Assembly (NCBI RefSeq): GCF_030823375.1 | Contig: NZ_JAUSXB010000001.1 | Location: forward strand, 3,968,001 to 4,032,000 | Reading direction: 5' to 3' | Length of the DNA: 64,000 nucleotides | Source of the DNA: Pseudarthrobacter siccitolerans | Lineage (GTDB): Bacteria; Actinomycetota; Actinomycetes; Actinomycetales; Micrococcaceae | Shown here: positions 34,388-42,910 of the stretch, piece after piece | Numbering within the stretch: the first letter of the stretch is position 1 | Layout: each line of letters opens with the position of its first letter | Notes under the pieces: model-generated | The model's database searches: none | Seen by the model: the letters and a program-made list of their open reading frames with translations, nothing else | What the model was told of the DNA's origin: nothing | Program-made: the position numbers and the translations under genes

Positions 34388-35254
34388 ATGTCCAGCCAGC
34401 AAAACGTCCGGCCGCGTGCCATCTTCCTCGATATCGACGGCACTTATGCTGACCACGGAGTGGTCCCCGACGCGCATGTGCACGCCGTCCAGGAAGTGCG
34501 CCGCCGCGGACACCTGGTCTTTGTCTGCACTGGCCGGCCGCTGTCCATGGTGCCCGAACACATCCTTGACGCAGGGTTTGACGGGATCATTACCGGTGCC
34601 GGTGCGCGGGTGGAGCTGGACGGGGAGGTACTTAAGGACGCGAGGTTCAGCCCGGACTTGGCGGCACGTATCGTGGACGCGCTTGACGCCAATGACGTTG
34701 CCTACATCCTTGAGGCGCCGGAGGCGCTGTATGGAAGGACCGGTGTGGACGAGCGCCTGCGGCGGGTGCTGACGCCCGTTTTTGCCGGCAGGTCCCGGCA
34801 TGATGGCGTTCTCAGCACTGACGTTGATCCGGTGGAGGACATCCTGGGTCCGGTGCAGTACAGCGACGATTTGCGGACGGTGTCCTTCGCCAAGATCTCC
34901 TGCTTTGACTCCCCGGTTCCGCTGACCGGCCTGATGGACGGTCTCGGCGCGGGAGTGGGACTCATCCCCAGTTCGCTGTCCGCCCTGGGCGACACCGCCG
35001 GGGAGATCTTTATGGCCGGAACCCACAAAGCGGTGGGCATCCAGGTGGTGGAGAAGAGCCTCGGCCTGAGGCGGGAAGACATGGTGGCGATCGGCGACAG
35101 CGCCAATGACATCGAGATGCTCGAGTATGCAGGCATTGGCATCGCGGTGGAGGGCGGCCATCCGAAGGTGCTGGCAGTCGCTGACCGGCTCACCGCCGGA
35201 CCGGGCGGTAACGGGGTGGCGCTGGCTTTTGCGGAACTGGGCCTCCTGGACTGA
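34388..35254 (+). CDS. HAD-superfamily (Cof-type) phosphatase
   Basis: This 288-residue protein has HAD motif I IFLDIDGTY (nucleophile Asp), motif II CTGRPLS, and motifs III/IV VAIGDSANDIEML, with a C2B cap in the middle. Cof-type members dephosphorylate sugar phosphates or cofactors. Start ATG 34388 has AAGGAGCTTCGGC. Its last 65 bases overlap, on the opposite strand, the end of the UDP-glucose dehydrogenase gene. Substrate unknown. Confidence 0.92.
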   Translation: MSSQQNVRPRAIFLDIDGTYADHGVVPDAHVHAVQEVRRRGHLVFVCTGRPLSMVPEHILDAGFDGIITGAGARVELDGEVLKDARFSPDLAARIVDALDANDVAYILEAPEALYGRTGVDERLRRVLTPVFAGRSRHDGVLSTDVDPVEDILGPVQYSDDLRTVSFAKISCFDSPVPLTGLMDGLGAGVGLIPSSLSALGDTAGEIFMAGTHKAVGIQVVEKSLGLRREDMVAIGDSANDIEMLEYAGIGIAVEGGHPKVLAVADRLTAGPGGNGVALAFAELGLLD

Positions 35255-36617
35255 CCTCTTCTGCTGCAGGCGCCGCGCCGGCGGAGGTCCCGAGGCCTCG
35301 CACCTCCCAGCCTTCGGCCCGCCAGGCGGCCGCATCCAGAGCGTTGCGCGCATCCAGCACCAGCCGCCGTCGTACCAGCGCCCCGGCAACGCCAGGTGAA
35401 AGCCGGCGATACTCATCCCACTCGGTGAGAAGCAACACCAGCTCCGCGCCCTCCAGTGCCCGCAGGGTGGAGGCCTCGAACCGGAGCCGCGGGTAGCGCC
35501 GCCAGGCATGGTTCACTGCCTTGGGGTCGGTAACCGTCACGTGCGCCCCGGCAGCCGACAGGCGGTCCGCGACGTCCAGGGCAGGGGAATCGCGGATATC
35601 GTCGGTATCCGGTTTGAAGGACGCGCCCAGCACCGTGACGGAGCGCCCTGCAAGGGTGCCGCCGCAGAGTTCGGCGGCCAGGTTCACGGTCCGCACGCGC
35701 TGGCCGAGGTTGACGGCATCCACCAGCTGCATCCAGTCCGCCACCGCCGTGACGCCGAGGCCGGCGGCCTGGGACCGGAAGCTGCGGATGTCCTTGGGCA
35801 GGCAGCCGCCGCCGAATCCGAGCCCGGCGTGCAGGTACCGCCCGCCGATCCGCGGGTCCATGCCCATCGCCTCGCTCAACTCCGCCACGTCCGCGCCGGC
35901 GGCGTCGCACAGCCCGGCGACGGCATTGATGAAGCTGACCTTGGTGGCCAGGTAGGCGTTCGCGGCCGATTTGATGAGTTCGGCGGTGGCGAAGTTGCAC
36001 ACCACACGGGGAATTCCGGCGGCGAGCAGCGGCTCATAGACCGCATCCAGTGCGGCGGTCACCCCCATGGGTGCCCCCGTCCGGGGGTTGAACGCTGCGG
36101 CCCGGCCGCCGTCCACCCCGTAGACCAGCCGGTCCGGCACCAGTGAGTCCTTCACCGCGGTGCCTTGCCGGAGGAACTCCGGATTCCAGCCCAGCAGGAC
36201 ATCCGGCCGGGCGTTCAGCACGCCGCGGAGCATGTCCGCCGTGCCCACGGGCACGGTCGATTTTCCGACGACGACGGCGCCCGCGGCCAGGTGCGGCAGC
36301 AGCGCCTCCGCGGCAGAGGTGAGATAGGTGAGGTCGGCGGCGTCGGACGTTTTGTGCTGGGGAGTTCCCACGCACAGGAAGTGCACTTGCGCGCCCCTGG
36401 CGGCGGCCGCGCGCGTGGAGAAGTTCAGCCGGCCCGTGGCGAGGCCGTCCTGCAGCAGTTCCTCCAGGCCGGGTTCATGGAACGGCGCCACGCCGCCGGA
36501 CAGCTGGTCCACTTTGGCGGGATCCACGTCGATGCCCGTCACCGTGTGGCCCATGGACGCCAGCGTGGCGGCGTGGACGGCGCCAAGATAGCCGCAGCCG
36601 ATGATGGAGATCTTCAC
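35190..36617 (-). CDS. ugd: UDP-glucose 6-dehydrogenase
   Basis: This 475-residue enzyme oxidises UDP-glucose to UDP-glucuronate (two NAD+ per turn) for acidic surface polysaccharide. The NAD loop IIGCGYLGAVHA is at the N-terminus. A substrate-site stretch EFLRQGTAVKDSLVPDRLVY follows, then catalytic Cys in FGGGCLPKDI and late GASFKPDTDDIRDSP. I chose GTG 36617, which overlaps the glycosyltransferase stop as GTGA. The last 30 residues are Pro/Ala/Arg-rich, unlike the family, and fall in the region overlapping the HAD gene; an original stop may have been lost. Confidence 0.93.
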   Translation of the reverse strand: MKISIIGCGYLGAVHAATLASMGHTVTGIDVDPAKVDQLSGGVAPFHEPGLEELLQDGLATGRLNFSTRAAAARGAQVHFLCVGTPQHKTSDAADLTYLTSAAEALLPHLAAGAVVVGKSTVPVGTADMLRGVLNARPDVLLGWNPEFLRQGTAVKDSLVPDRLVYGVDGGRAAAFNPRTGAPMGVTAALDAVYEPLLAAGIPRVVCNFATAELIKSAANAYLATKVSFINAVAGLCDAAGADVAELSEAMGMDPRIGGRYLHAGLGFGGGCLPKDIRSFRSQAAGLGVTAVADWMQLVDAVNLGQRVRTVNLAAELCGGTLAGRSVTVLGASFKPDTDDIRDSPALDVADRLSAAGAHVTVTDPKAVNHAWRRYPRLRFEASTLRALEGAELVLLLTEWDEYRRLSPGVAGALVRRRLVLDARNALDAAAWRAEGWEVRGLGTSAGAAPAAEEVSPGGPVPQKPAPPRYRPVRR

Positions 36618-37804
36618 ACTCCCCACCCTCGCCCTGACCTCGCAGGCCCGGCCAGGGAAGCCGGCGGGCGTGGGCCCAGCGCCATAACCGGCATGCCGGC
36701 AATGACCTCTTCGTAGTGCCGGACCAGCTGTTGGCAGAGGGCAGGCCAGGTCCTGTCCTGCACCGAGGCGTGTGCCGCTGCTGCGAAAGCGCGGCGCTTG
36801 GCGTCATCGCCCATCAGGTCCAGCACGTGGGCGCGCATGGCGGGCAGGTCCCCGGGTTCGTAGAGCCAGCCGGTCCGGGAGTTCTCCACCAGGTCCAGGG
36901 GGCCGCCGCGGCCGGTGGCGACCACCGGCACCCCCGAGGACATGGCCTCCTGGATAGTCTGGCAAAACGTTTCAAACCCGCCGGGATGGACAAACAGGTC
37001 AAAGGACGCCATCGCCCGGGCAAGCTCTTCGCCGCCCAGGAATCCGGTGAAGGCCGCATCCGGCAGGGCCTGTTCCAGTGCCCCCCGCTGCGGACCGTCA
37101 CCCACAATCACCAGCCTGGTCCCAGGCACCCCCGCCAGGACAGCCAGGTCCTCCACCTGCTTCTCCACGGCCAGCCGGCCCACGTAGCCGATAATCCGCT
37201 GACCGCCGGGAGCAACTGAAGCGCGCCAGCCGTCGTCGCGCTTTTCCGGCGAAAAGCGTTTGGTGTCCACGCCGCGCCGCCACATCCGGAGCCGGGGGAT
37301 GCCGCGGCCGCGCAACTGGTTCAGCGCGAACGTGGAAGGCACCAGGGTGCGGCTGGCGAGCAGGTGGATGTTGTCCACCCGATTCCAGGCCCAGTTCTCC
37401 AGGAACGGGACACCGTACCGTGCCGCGTAGCTGGGAACCTCGGTCTGGTAGATGGCCACGGTGGGGATGCCCAGTTGATGCGCAGCCTGGACTGCCCGCC
37501 AGCCGAGGACAAACGGCGAGGCCAGGTGGACCACGTCCGGTGCGTAGTCGGCAAGGATTCGCTTGACCCGATACACACCGCCCATCGCCACCCGGACGTT
37601 CGCATAGCCGGCCAGCGGCACCGCGGGCAGGCGGTGGATTTCGGCGCCCTTGACCCGGTCCGGCGCTTCGCCGTCCTGGGTGGACGGCGCAATGACCAGG
37701 ACGTCGTCGCCCCGGCCCTGCAGATGGTCCAGCACCCGCAGGATCGAATGCGTCACGCCATTCATCAGGGGCAGGAACGATTCAGCAACAATTGCGATCC
37801 TCAC
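36614..37804 (-). CDS. GT4 glycosyltransferase, MgtA/PimB-like mannosyltransferase
   Basis: This 396-residue GT-B enzyme has the N-terminus VRIAIVAESFLPLMNGVTHS and SYAARYGVPFLE, typical of the GDP-mannose-dependent alpha-mannosyltransferase MgtA of Actinobacteria. The donor-site motif GYVGRLAVEKQVE and the E-x7-E pair in GGFETFCQTIQEAMSSGVPV are intact. It probably builds lipomannan-type or other cell-envelope glycolipids. A GTG start at 37804 lies in a GGTGGAGGA context. It is the first gene of a two-gene unit with ugd. Confidence 0.88.
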   Translation of the reverse strand: MRIAIVAESFLPLMNGVTHSILRVLDHLQGRGDDVLVIAPSTQDGEAPDRVKGAEIHRLPAVPLAGYANVRVAMGGVYRVKRILADYAPDVVHLASPFVLGWRAVQAAHQLGIPTVAIYQTEVPSYAARYGVPFLENWAWNRVDNIHLLASRTLVPSTFALNQLRGRGIPRLRMWRRGVDTKRFSPEKRDDGWRASVAPGGQRIIGYVGRLAVEKQVEDLAVLAGVPGTRLVIVGDGPQRGALEQALPDAAFTGFLGGEELARAMASFDLFVHPGGFETFCQTIQEAMSSGVPVVATGRGGPLDLVENSRTGWLYEPGDLPAMRAHVLDLMGDDAKRRAFAAAAHASVQDRTWPALCQQLVRHYEEVIAGMPVMALGPRPPASLAGPARSGRGWGV

Positions 37805-37975
37805 TCCTCCACCGTGGGCGGACCTCGTTGCCGGGCGGGGGACCAGATGTGACGCCGGGGGAAAGGTTAGGGAAACATCAGCTTTGAACACGGATGAATC
37901 ACGAATGCCCGGCGGGCCGCCAATTCTATTGACCGTGCTGGTCAGCGGACTTATGATTCAAGTCACTCAGGTGTT

Positions 37976-37989
37976 ATGAAACGATTCAT
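37976..37989. promoter_or_regulatory. Operator-like dyad upstream of the sugar ABC operon
   Basis: ATGAA-ACGA-TTCAT is a perfect inverted repeat 36 bases before the first start codon of the operon. Two related words lie just upstream (ATGATTCAAG near 37953, ATGAATCACG near 37892), as for a repressor or activator with several sites. No regulator gene is adjacent. Confidence 0.5.
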
Positions 37990-38025
37990 TGTTTTTCGCA
38001 TAGACCCCAAAGGTGCGGTTCATTT

Positions 38026-39564
38026 ATGCAGCAAGAACGCAATGAGAGTCAGGATCCGGTCCAGGGGGACGAGCCCGTGCTGTCGCTGGCCGGTGCCGCC
38101 AAGACCTTTGGCCCTGTCGTGGCGCTGGCGGACGGCACGGTGGAGATCCGCGCGGGCGAAATCCATGCGCTGGTAGGTGAGAACGGCGCCGGCAAATCCA
38201 CCCTGGTGAAGATCCTCGCCGGCCTGCACCATCCGGACTCGGGCGACTTCCGGCTCAGCGGCGAACCCGTCCACTTCAAGAACGTGGCAGAAAGCAAGGC
38301 CGCCGGAATCTCCGTCATTTACCAGGAGCCCACCCTGTTCCCGGACCTCACCGTGGCCGAGAACATCTTCATCGGCCGGCAACCCAAGGGGAGGTCCGGG
38401 CTGATCAGCCGTGCCGGGATGCGGCGGCAGGCAGCTGAGCTGTTCGGGCGGCTGGGAGTACCCATTGATCCATCCCGCGTGGCGGAGGGGCTGTCCATCG
38501 CCGACCAGCAGATCATCGAGATCGCCAAGGCCATTTCGCTCGATGCGAAGGTGCTGGTGATGGACGAGCCCACCGCCGCGCTCAGCGGCGTGGAAGTGGA
38601 CCGGCTCTTTGCCGTGGCCCGCGCCCTGCGGGATAAAGGCACAGGCATCCTGTTTATCTCGCACCGGTTCGACGAAGTGTTTGATCTCTGCGACCGGATC
38701 ACGGTGATGCGCGACGGCCGCTACATCGCCACCCACCGGACCGCCGACGTCACTGTTGAACAGATTGTCCGGGAAATGGTGGGCAGGGACATCGGAACGC
38801 TGTTTCCCAAGGCCGAGGCGGAGATCGGGCATACGGTCCTGAAGGTGGACGGGCTCAGCAGGTCCGGTGTTTTTCGGGACATCAGCTTCGAAGTCCGTGC
38901 CGGCGAAATAGTTGCGCTCGCCGGCCTGGTGGGTGCCGGCAGGACAGAGGTGGCCCGGGCCGTGTTCGGCATCGACACCTACGACTCAGGGCAGATCCAG
39001 GTGGAAGGAAAACCGCTGAAAGCCCGCGACCCGCAGGCCGCCATTGCCGCCGGCCTCGGCTTTGTGCCCGAGGACCGCCGCAAGCAGGGCCTGGTGATGA
39101 ACCTGTCGGTGGCACGGAACGTGACGCTCACCTTGCGGAACAAGTTTGTGACCGCCGGGCTCATCAATGGCGGCAAGGAACGGGCGGCGGCGAAGGAGTG
39201 GAGCAAGCGGCTGCAGGTGAAGGCCGGAAGCCAGGAGCATGCCGTCTCAACACTTTCCGGCGGGAACCAGCAAAAGGTGGTGCTGGCCAAGTGGCTGGCC
39301 ACCGATCCACGGCTGCTCATCATCGACGAGCCCACCCGCGGCATCGATGTGGGCACCAAGAGCGAGGTGCACAGACTCATCTCCGACCTCGCCGGCCGCG
39401 GGATCGCCATCCTGATGATCTCCTCCGAGCTGCCCGAGGTCCTGGGGATGGCGGACCGGGTCCTCGTAATGCGCGAGGGCCGGATTACCGCGCAGCTGGA
39501 CAGGGCGGACGCCAACCCCGAGTCGGTCATGCACGCGGCAACCTCGGCAGGAGTGATGGAATGA
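38026..39564 (+). CDS. Sugar ABC transporter ATPase (RbsA/RhaT type, two ATPase domains)
   Basis: This 512-residue protein has two fused ATPase domains, as in CUT2 (ribose/rhamnose type) importers. The first has Walker A GENGAGKST and Walker B VLVMDEPTAAL, with a weak signature LSIADQQ. The second has the usual degenerate Walker A GLVGAGRTE, signature LSGGNQQK and Walker B LLIIDEPTRG. It energises uptake through the two permeases that follow. ATG 38026 has AAAGG 13 bases upstream. Its stop overlaps the first permease start (ATGA). Sequence feel is closest to rhamnose transporters. Confidence 0.93.
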   Translation: MQQERNESQDPVQGDEPVLSLAGAAKTFGPVVALADGTVEIRAGEIHALVGENGAGKSTLVKILAGLHHPDSGDFRLSGEPVHFKNVAESKAAGISVIYQEPTLFPDLTVAENIFIGRQPKGRSGLISRAGMRRQAAELFGRLGVPIDPSRVAEGLSIADQQIIEIAKAISLDAKVLVMDEPTAALSGVEVDRLFAVARALRDKGTGILFISHRFDEVFDLCDRITVMRDGRYIATHRTADVTVEQIVREMVGRDIGTLFPKAEAEIGHTVLKVDGLSRSGVFRDISFEVRAGEIVALAGLVGAGRTEVARAVFGIDTYDSGQIQVEGKPLKARDPQAAIAAGLGFVPEDRRKQGLVMNLSVARNVTLTLRNKFVTAGLINGGKERAAAKEWSKRLQVKAGSQEHAVSTLSGGNQQKVVLAKWLATDPRLLIIDEPTRGIDVGTKSEVHRLISDLAGRGIAILMISSELPEVLGMADRVLVMREGRITAQLDRADANPESVMHAATSAGVME

Positions 39565-40610
39565 GTTCCACGGTCAAACACGAGGAAAAAGGTGCGGCGG
39601 CGGCACCCGCCCGAGGCGGCAGCGGCGGACTTGGCGGGCTGTTGCGCCTGCGTGAACTCCCCGTGCTGGTTGCGCTGGTGCTGCTGGTGCTCATCACCTA
39701 CATCAACAACCCGCTGTTCCTGTCCCCGCAGGGAGTCAAGGACCTGCTCCTGAACGCCACCATCATCGTTATCCTGGCGGCCGGACAGACCCTGCTGATC
39801 ATCACGCGCAACATCGACCTGTCCGTCGGTTCCATGCTGGGGCTGGTCGCCTTCGGCACCGGCTCCATCTTCGTTGCCACGCCCGGCCTGCCGATCATTG
39901 TGGTGCTGCTCCTCGGAATGGCCTTCGGCGCCCTGCTCGGCATGTTCAACGGGTTCCTGGTCACCGTGGCCAAGGTCCCGGCGCTGGTGATCACCCTCGG
40001 CACCCTTTACGTGTTCCGCGGGCTGAACAATGCCTGGGCCGGCGGAAAGCAGTACTTCGCCGGGGACCGGCCGGAAGCCTTCGGGGCGCTGTCCGTGGAC
40101 ACCGTGCTGGGCTTCCCGATCATCACCCTGCTGGCCATCGCCGTGGTGGCCGCCGTCGCCGTCTATATGGCAGGCACCCGCCCCGGCCGGGACCTGTACG
40201 CCATCGGCTCCGACCCCGAAGCGGCGAAAGTCCTGGGCATCAAGGTATCCCAGCGGGTGTTCCTGGCCTTCCTGGCCAACGGTGCCCTCGCCGGCCTCGC
40301 CGGAGTCCTCTACGCAAGCCGCTTCAACTCCGTGGGCGCCACCACCGGGTCCGGGATGGAACTGGACGTGGTGGCCGCCGCGGTAGTGGGCGGGGTGGCG
40401 ATTTTCGGCGGAAGCGGGACGGTCGCCGGTGCAGCCCTGGGTGCCTTGCTGCTGACCACCATTACCAGTTCGCTGACCGCCCTTCGGGTGGACAAATTCT
40501 GGCAGCAGGCCATTGTGGGCATCCTGATCCTCACGGCCATCGTGATCGACCGCCTGGCCAGCCTGCGCACGGCCAGGAAACTGCGGATAAGCGAGGCACG
40601 GAATGTCTGA
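39561..40610 (+). CDS. Sugar ABC transporter permease 1 (CUT2)
   Basis: This 349-residue membrane protein has a soluble Gly/Ala-rich N-terminus, then about ten helices. The CUT2 permease signature ARNIDLSVGS-like text is present (TRNIDLSVGSMLGLVAFGTG), and AIGSDPEAAKVLGIKV is the coupling loop that contacts the ATPase. It pairs with the next gene to form a heterodimeric channel, as in rhamnose (RhaP/RhaQ) systems. It overlaps both neighbours: 4 bases with the ATPase gene and 8 with permease 2. Confidence 0.92.
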   Translation: MSSTVKHEEKGAAAAPARGGSGGLGGLLRLRELPVLVALVLLVLITYINNPLFLSPQGVKDLLLNATIIVILAAGQTLLIITRNIDLSVGSMLGLVAFGTGSIFVATPGLPIIVVLLLGMAFGALLGMFNGFLVTVAKVPALVITLGTLYVFRGLNNAWAGGKQYFAGDRPEAFGALSVDTVLGFPIITLLAIAVVAAVAVYMAGTRPGRDLYAIGSDPEAAKVLGIKVSQRVFLAFLANGALAGLAGVLYASRFNSVGATTGSGMELDVVAAAVVGGVAIFGGSGTVAGAALGALLLTTITSSLTALRVDKFWQQAIVGILILTAIVIDRLASLRTARKLRISEARNV

Positions 40611-41715
40611 GACCACCACTCCCAGCAGCACCCCCGCGGCCCCGCCCGTCGCGGACAGCACCAAGCCGCTGGCCACCGAGCCAAAAGGACGCACCGGTGC
40701 CGCGCGCATCCTCGCCAGCCGCGACGCCGTCACCATCTACGCCCTTCTCGCGTTCCTGGTCTTCGCAGCGATCTCCATCCCGCGCTTCGCCTCGCCGGTC
40801 ACCACCGGCTTCCTGCTGCTGGACGTCATCCCCGTCCTGCTCATCGCCATGCCGATGACGCTGATCATCGTCACCGGCGAGATCGACCTCTCGGTGGCGA
40901 GCACCGCGGGCCTAAGCAGCGCCCTGATGGGCGTCCTCTGGGCCGGCGGCTTGGACATCTGGCTGGTACTGGCCATCAGCCTGCTGGCAGGAGTAGCGGC
41001 CGGCATGTTCAACGGCTTCCTGATCGCTGTCCTGGGCCTGCCGTCCCTGGCCGTCACCATCGGTACGCTGGCGCTGTTCCGCGGACTGGCACTAGTGGTG
41101 ATCGGGGACAACGCTGTAGCCAACTTCCCCAAGCCGCTGACTGCCTTCTTTACCTCCAAGCTCGGCGCCACCGGCATCCCCACCGTGATGATCGGCGTCG
41201 TCCTTATTGTGTTGTTTTTCGGAATCCTGCTCCATTTCACGCCCTTCGGGCGGGGGCTGTACGCGATGGGCTACAGCAAGGAAGCGGCCAACTTCGTGGG
41301 CATCAAGGTAGCCCGCAGCAAGTTCTGGCTTTATGCGGCCTCCGGTGCCGTATCTGCCCTGGCCGGGATCTATTGGACGCTGCGCTACACCAGCGCCCGC
41401 AGCGACAACGCGTCAGGGCTGGAACTGGCCGTCATCGCTGCCGTGCTGCTTGGCGGCGTCTCGATCTTCGGTGGCAAGGGCACCATTCCCGGTGCGGTAG
41501 CCGGCGTCCTGTTGATCGGCAGCCTGAACTATGCCCTGCGCCTGGGAAGGGTGTCCGACGTCGTCCTCATCACCGTCACCGGCCTGCTGCTCATCTTCTC
41601 CGTGGTGGCACCGAGCATCGGCGCCGCGGTCCGCGAATGGCGGCATCTCCGCAGGGTACGCCAGAGCTTCAGCCGGGGCACAGGCGCCGGCGCTTCAACT
41701 GACCGTGTCCATTGA
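40603..41715 (+). CDS. Sugar ABC transporter permease 2 (CUT2)
   Basis: This 370-residue permease paralogue of the preceding gene has a Pro/Ala/Thr-rich leader of about 35 residues, ten helices, VTGEIDLSVASTAGLSSALMG, and coupling loop AMGYSKEAANFVGIKV. It ends in a basic tail RREWRHLRRVRQSFSRG-like text that is cytoplasmic. It begins 8 bases before the end of permease 1. The binding-protein gene follows 53 bases later. Confidence 0.92.
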   Translation: MSETTTPSSTPAAPPVADSTKPLATEPKGRTGAARILASRDAVTIYALLAFLVFAAISIPRFASPVTTGFLLLDVIPVLLIAMPMTLIIVTGEIDLSVASTAGLSSALMGVLWAGGLDIWLVLAISLLAGVAAGMFNGFLIAVLGLPSLAVTIGTLALFRGLALVVIGDNAVANFPKPLTAFFTSKLGATGIPTVMIGVVLIVLFFGILLHFTPFGRGLYAMGYSKEAANFVGIKVARSKFWLYAASGAVSALAGIYWTLRYTSARSDNASGLELAVIAAVLLGGVSIFGGKGTIPGAVAGVLLIGSLNYALRLGRVSDVVLITVTGLLLIFSVVAPSIGAAVREWRHLRRVRQSFSRGTGAGASTDRVH

Positions 41716-41768
41716 ACCGGCCATCAGGACCAATCAAAACCGGACTACAACTAGGGAGAAGGAAAACA

Positions 41769-42827
41769 ATGATGAAGAACCGAAAAAGCCCCGGCCGGCC
41801 GCCTCACTTGGCCCCGCTCGTCGCCATCACGGCTGCTGCGGCGCTGGCCCTTACGGCATGCGGCGGCGGCTCCGGAACCTCGGGCGAGACGTCCGCCGCT
41901 GTGCAGGACCAGAAGATCACCTTCATCCCCAAACAGCTCAACAACCCCTACACGGACGTGGTCCTGGGTGGCGGCAAAACCGGTGCCAAGGAAGCAGGCT
42001 TCGCGTCCTCCCAGGTGGTCGGCCCCCTGGAGGGATCGGCGTCGAGCCAGGTGTCATTCATCAATGCTGAAACGCAGGCAGGAACAAACGTCATTGTCAT
42101 CGCCGCCAATGATCCCGACGCCGTTTGCACGGCCCTGGGCGAGGCCCGCTCTGGCGGCGCCAAGATCGTGGCCTTCGATTCCGACGCCAACCCCGACTGC
42201 CGCGACGTGTTCATCAGCCAGGTGGTGGCCAAAGATGTGGCACTGATCCAGACCAAGCTGATCTCCGAGCAGATCGGCGGCTCCGGTGAGATCGCCATCC
42301 TCTCTGCCACGGCAAACGCCACCAACCAGAACGAGTGGATCAAGTTCATGGAGGAGGACCTGGCCTCCAATCCGGCTTACAAGGATATCAAGCTCGTGGC
42401 CAAGGTCTACGGCGACGACGACGACACCAAGTCCTTCCAGGAGGCCCAGGGCCTGTTGCAGGCACACCCCAATCTGAAAGGCATCATTTCGCCCACCACG
42501 GTGGGTATTGCCGCCACCGCCAGGTACCTCTCCACATCTGCCTACAAGGGCAAGGTTGCGCTGACCGGGCTGGGGTTGCCCAACGAGATGCGGCCGTTCG
42601 TCAAGGACGGAACGGTGAAGGAGTTCGCGCTCTGGGATCCAGCCCAGCTCGGCTACGTTGCAGCGTTCGCCGGGAAGGCGCTGGTTGAGGGAAAGATCAC
42701 CGGAAAGGCCGGTGACAAGTTCACTGCCGGGAACCTCGGCGACCGGACTGTTGAGGAAGGCGGAAAGGTCATTGTGGGCCCGCCCACCGTCTTCAACACG
42801 GGCAACATCGACAAGTACAACTTCTAG
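41769..42827 (+). CDS. Sugar-binding lipoprotein of the ABC importer (RhaS-like)
   Basis: This is a 352-residue protein with an N-terminal basic stretch, a hydrophobic segment and lipobox LTAC, so it is lipid-anchored outside the membrane. The mature part is a type I periplasmic-binding fold: ITFIPKQLNNPYTDVVLGGG, a sugar-site AFDSDANPDCRDVFISQ, and SATANATNQNEW. These resemble rhamnose-binding RhaS. ATG 41769 has AGGGAGAAGG. A strong GC hairpin lies just after its stop, which would favour higher expression of this protein than of the isomerase behind it. Confidence 0.9.
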   Translation: MMKNRKSPGRPPHLAPLVAITAAAALALTACGGGSGTSGETSAAVQDQKITFIPKQLNNPYTDVVLGGGKTGAKEAGFASSQVVGPLEGSASSQVSFINAETQAGTNVIVIAANDPDAVCTALGEARSGGAKIVAFDSDANPDCRDVFISQVVAKDVALIQTKLISEQIGGSGEIAILSATANATNQNEWIKFMEEDLASNPAYKDIKLVAKVYGDDDDTKSFQEAQGLLQAHPNLKGIISPTTVGIAATARYLSTSAYKGKVALTGLGLPNEMRPFVKDGTVKEFALWDPAQLGYVAAFAGKALVEGKITGKAGDKFTAGNLGDRTVEEGGKVIVGPPTVFNTGNIDKYNF

Positions 42828-42840
42828 CCCGGAAGCCCAG

Positions 42841-42867
42841 CCGGGCGGGCCTCTCCGGCCCGCCCGG
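42841..42867 (+). terminator. Intercistronic hairpin after the sugar-binding protein gene
   Basis: CCGGGCGGGCC pairs perfectly with GGCCCGCCCGG (11 pairs) around a 5-base loop, 13 bases after the stop. There is no T run, so it more likely stabilises upstream mRNA or attenuates than fully terminates. Confidence 0.6.
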
Positions 42868-42910
42868 CCTTCCGCGCCCCTGCACTGATTGAACCGCGGA
42901 AAGGCTGCCC

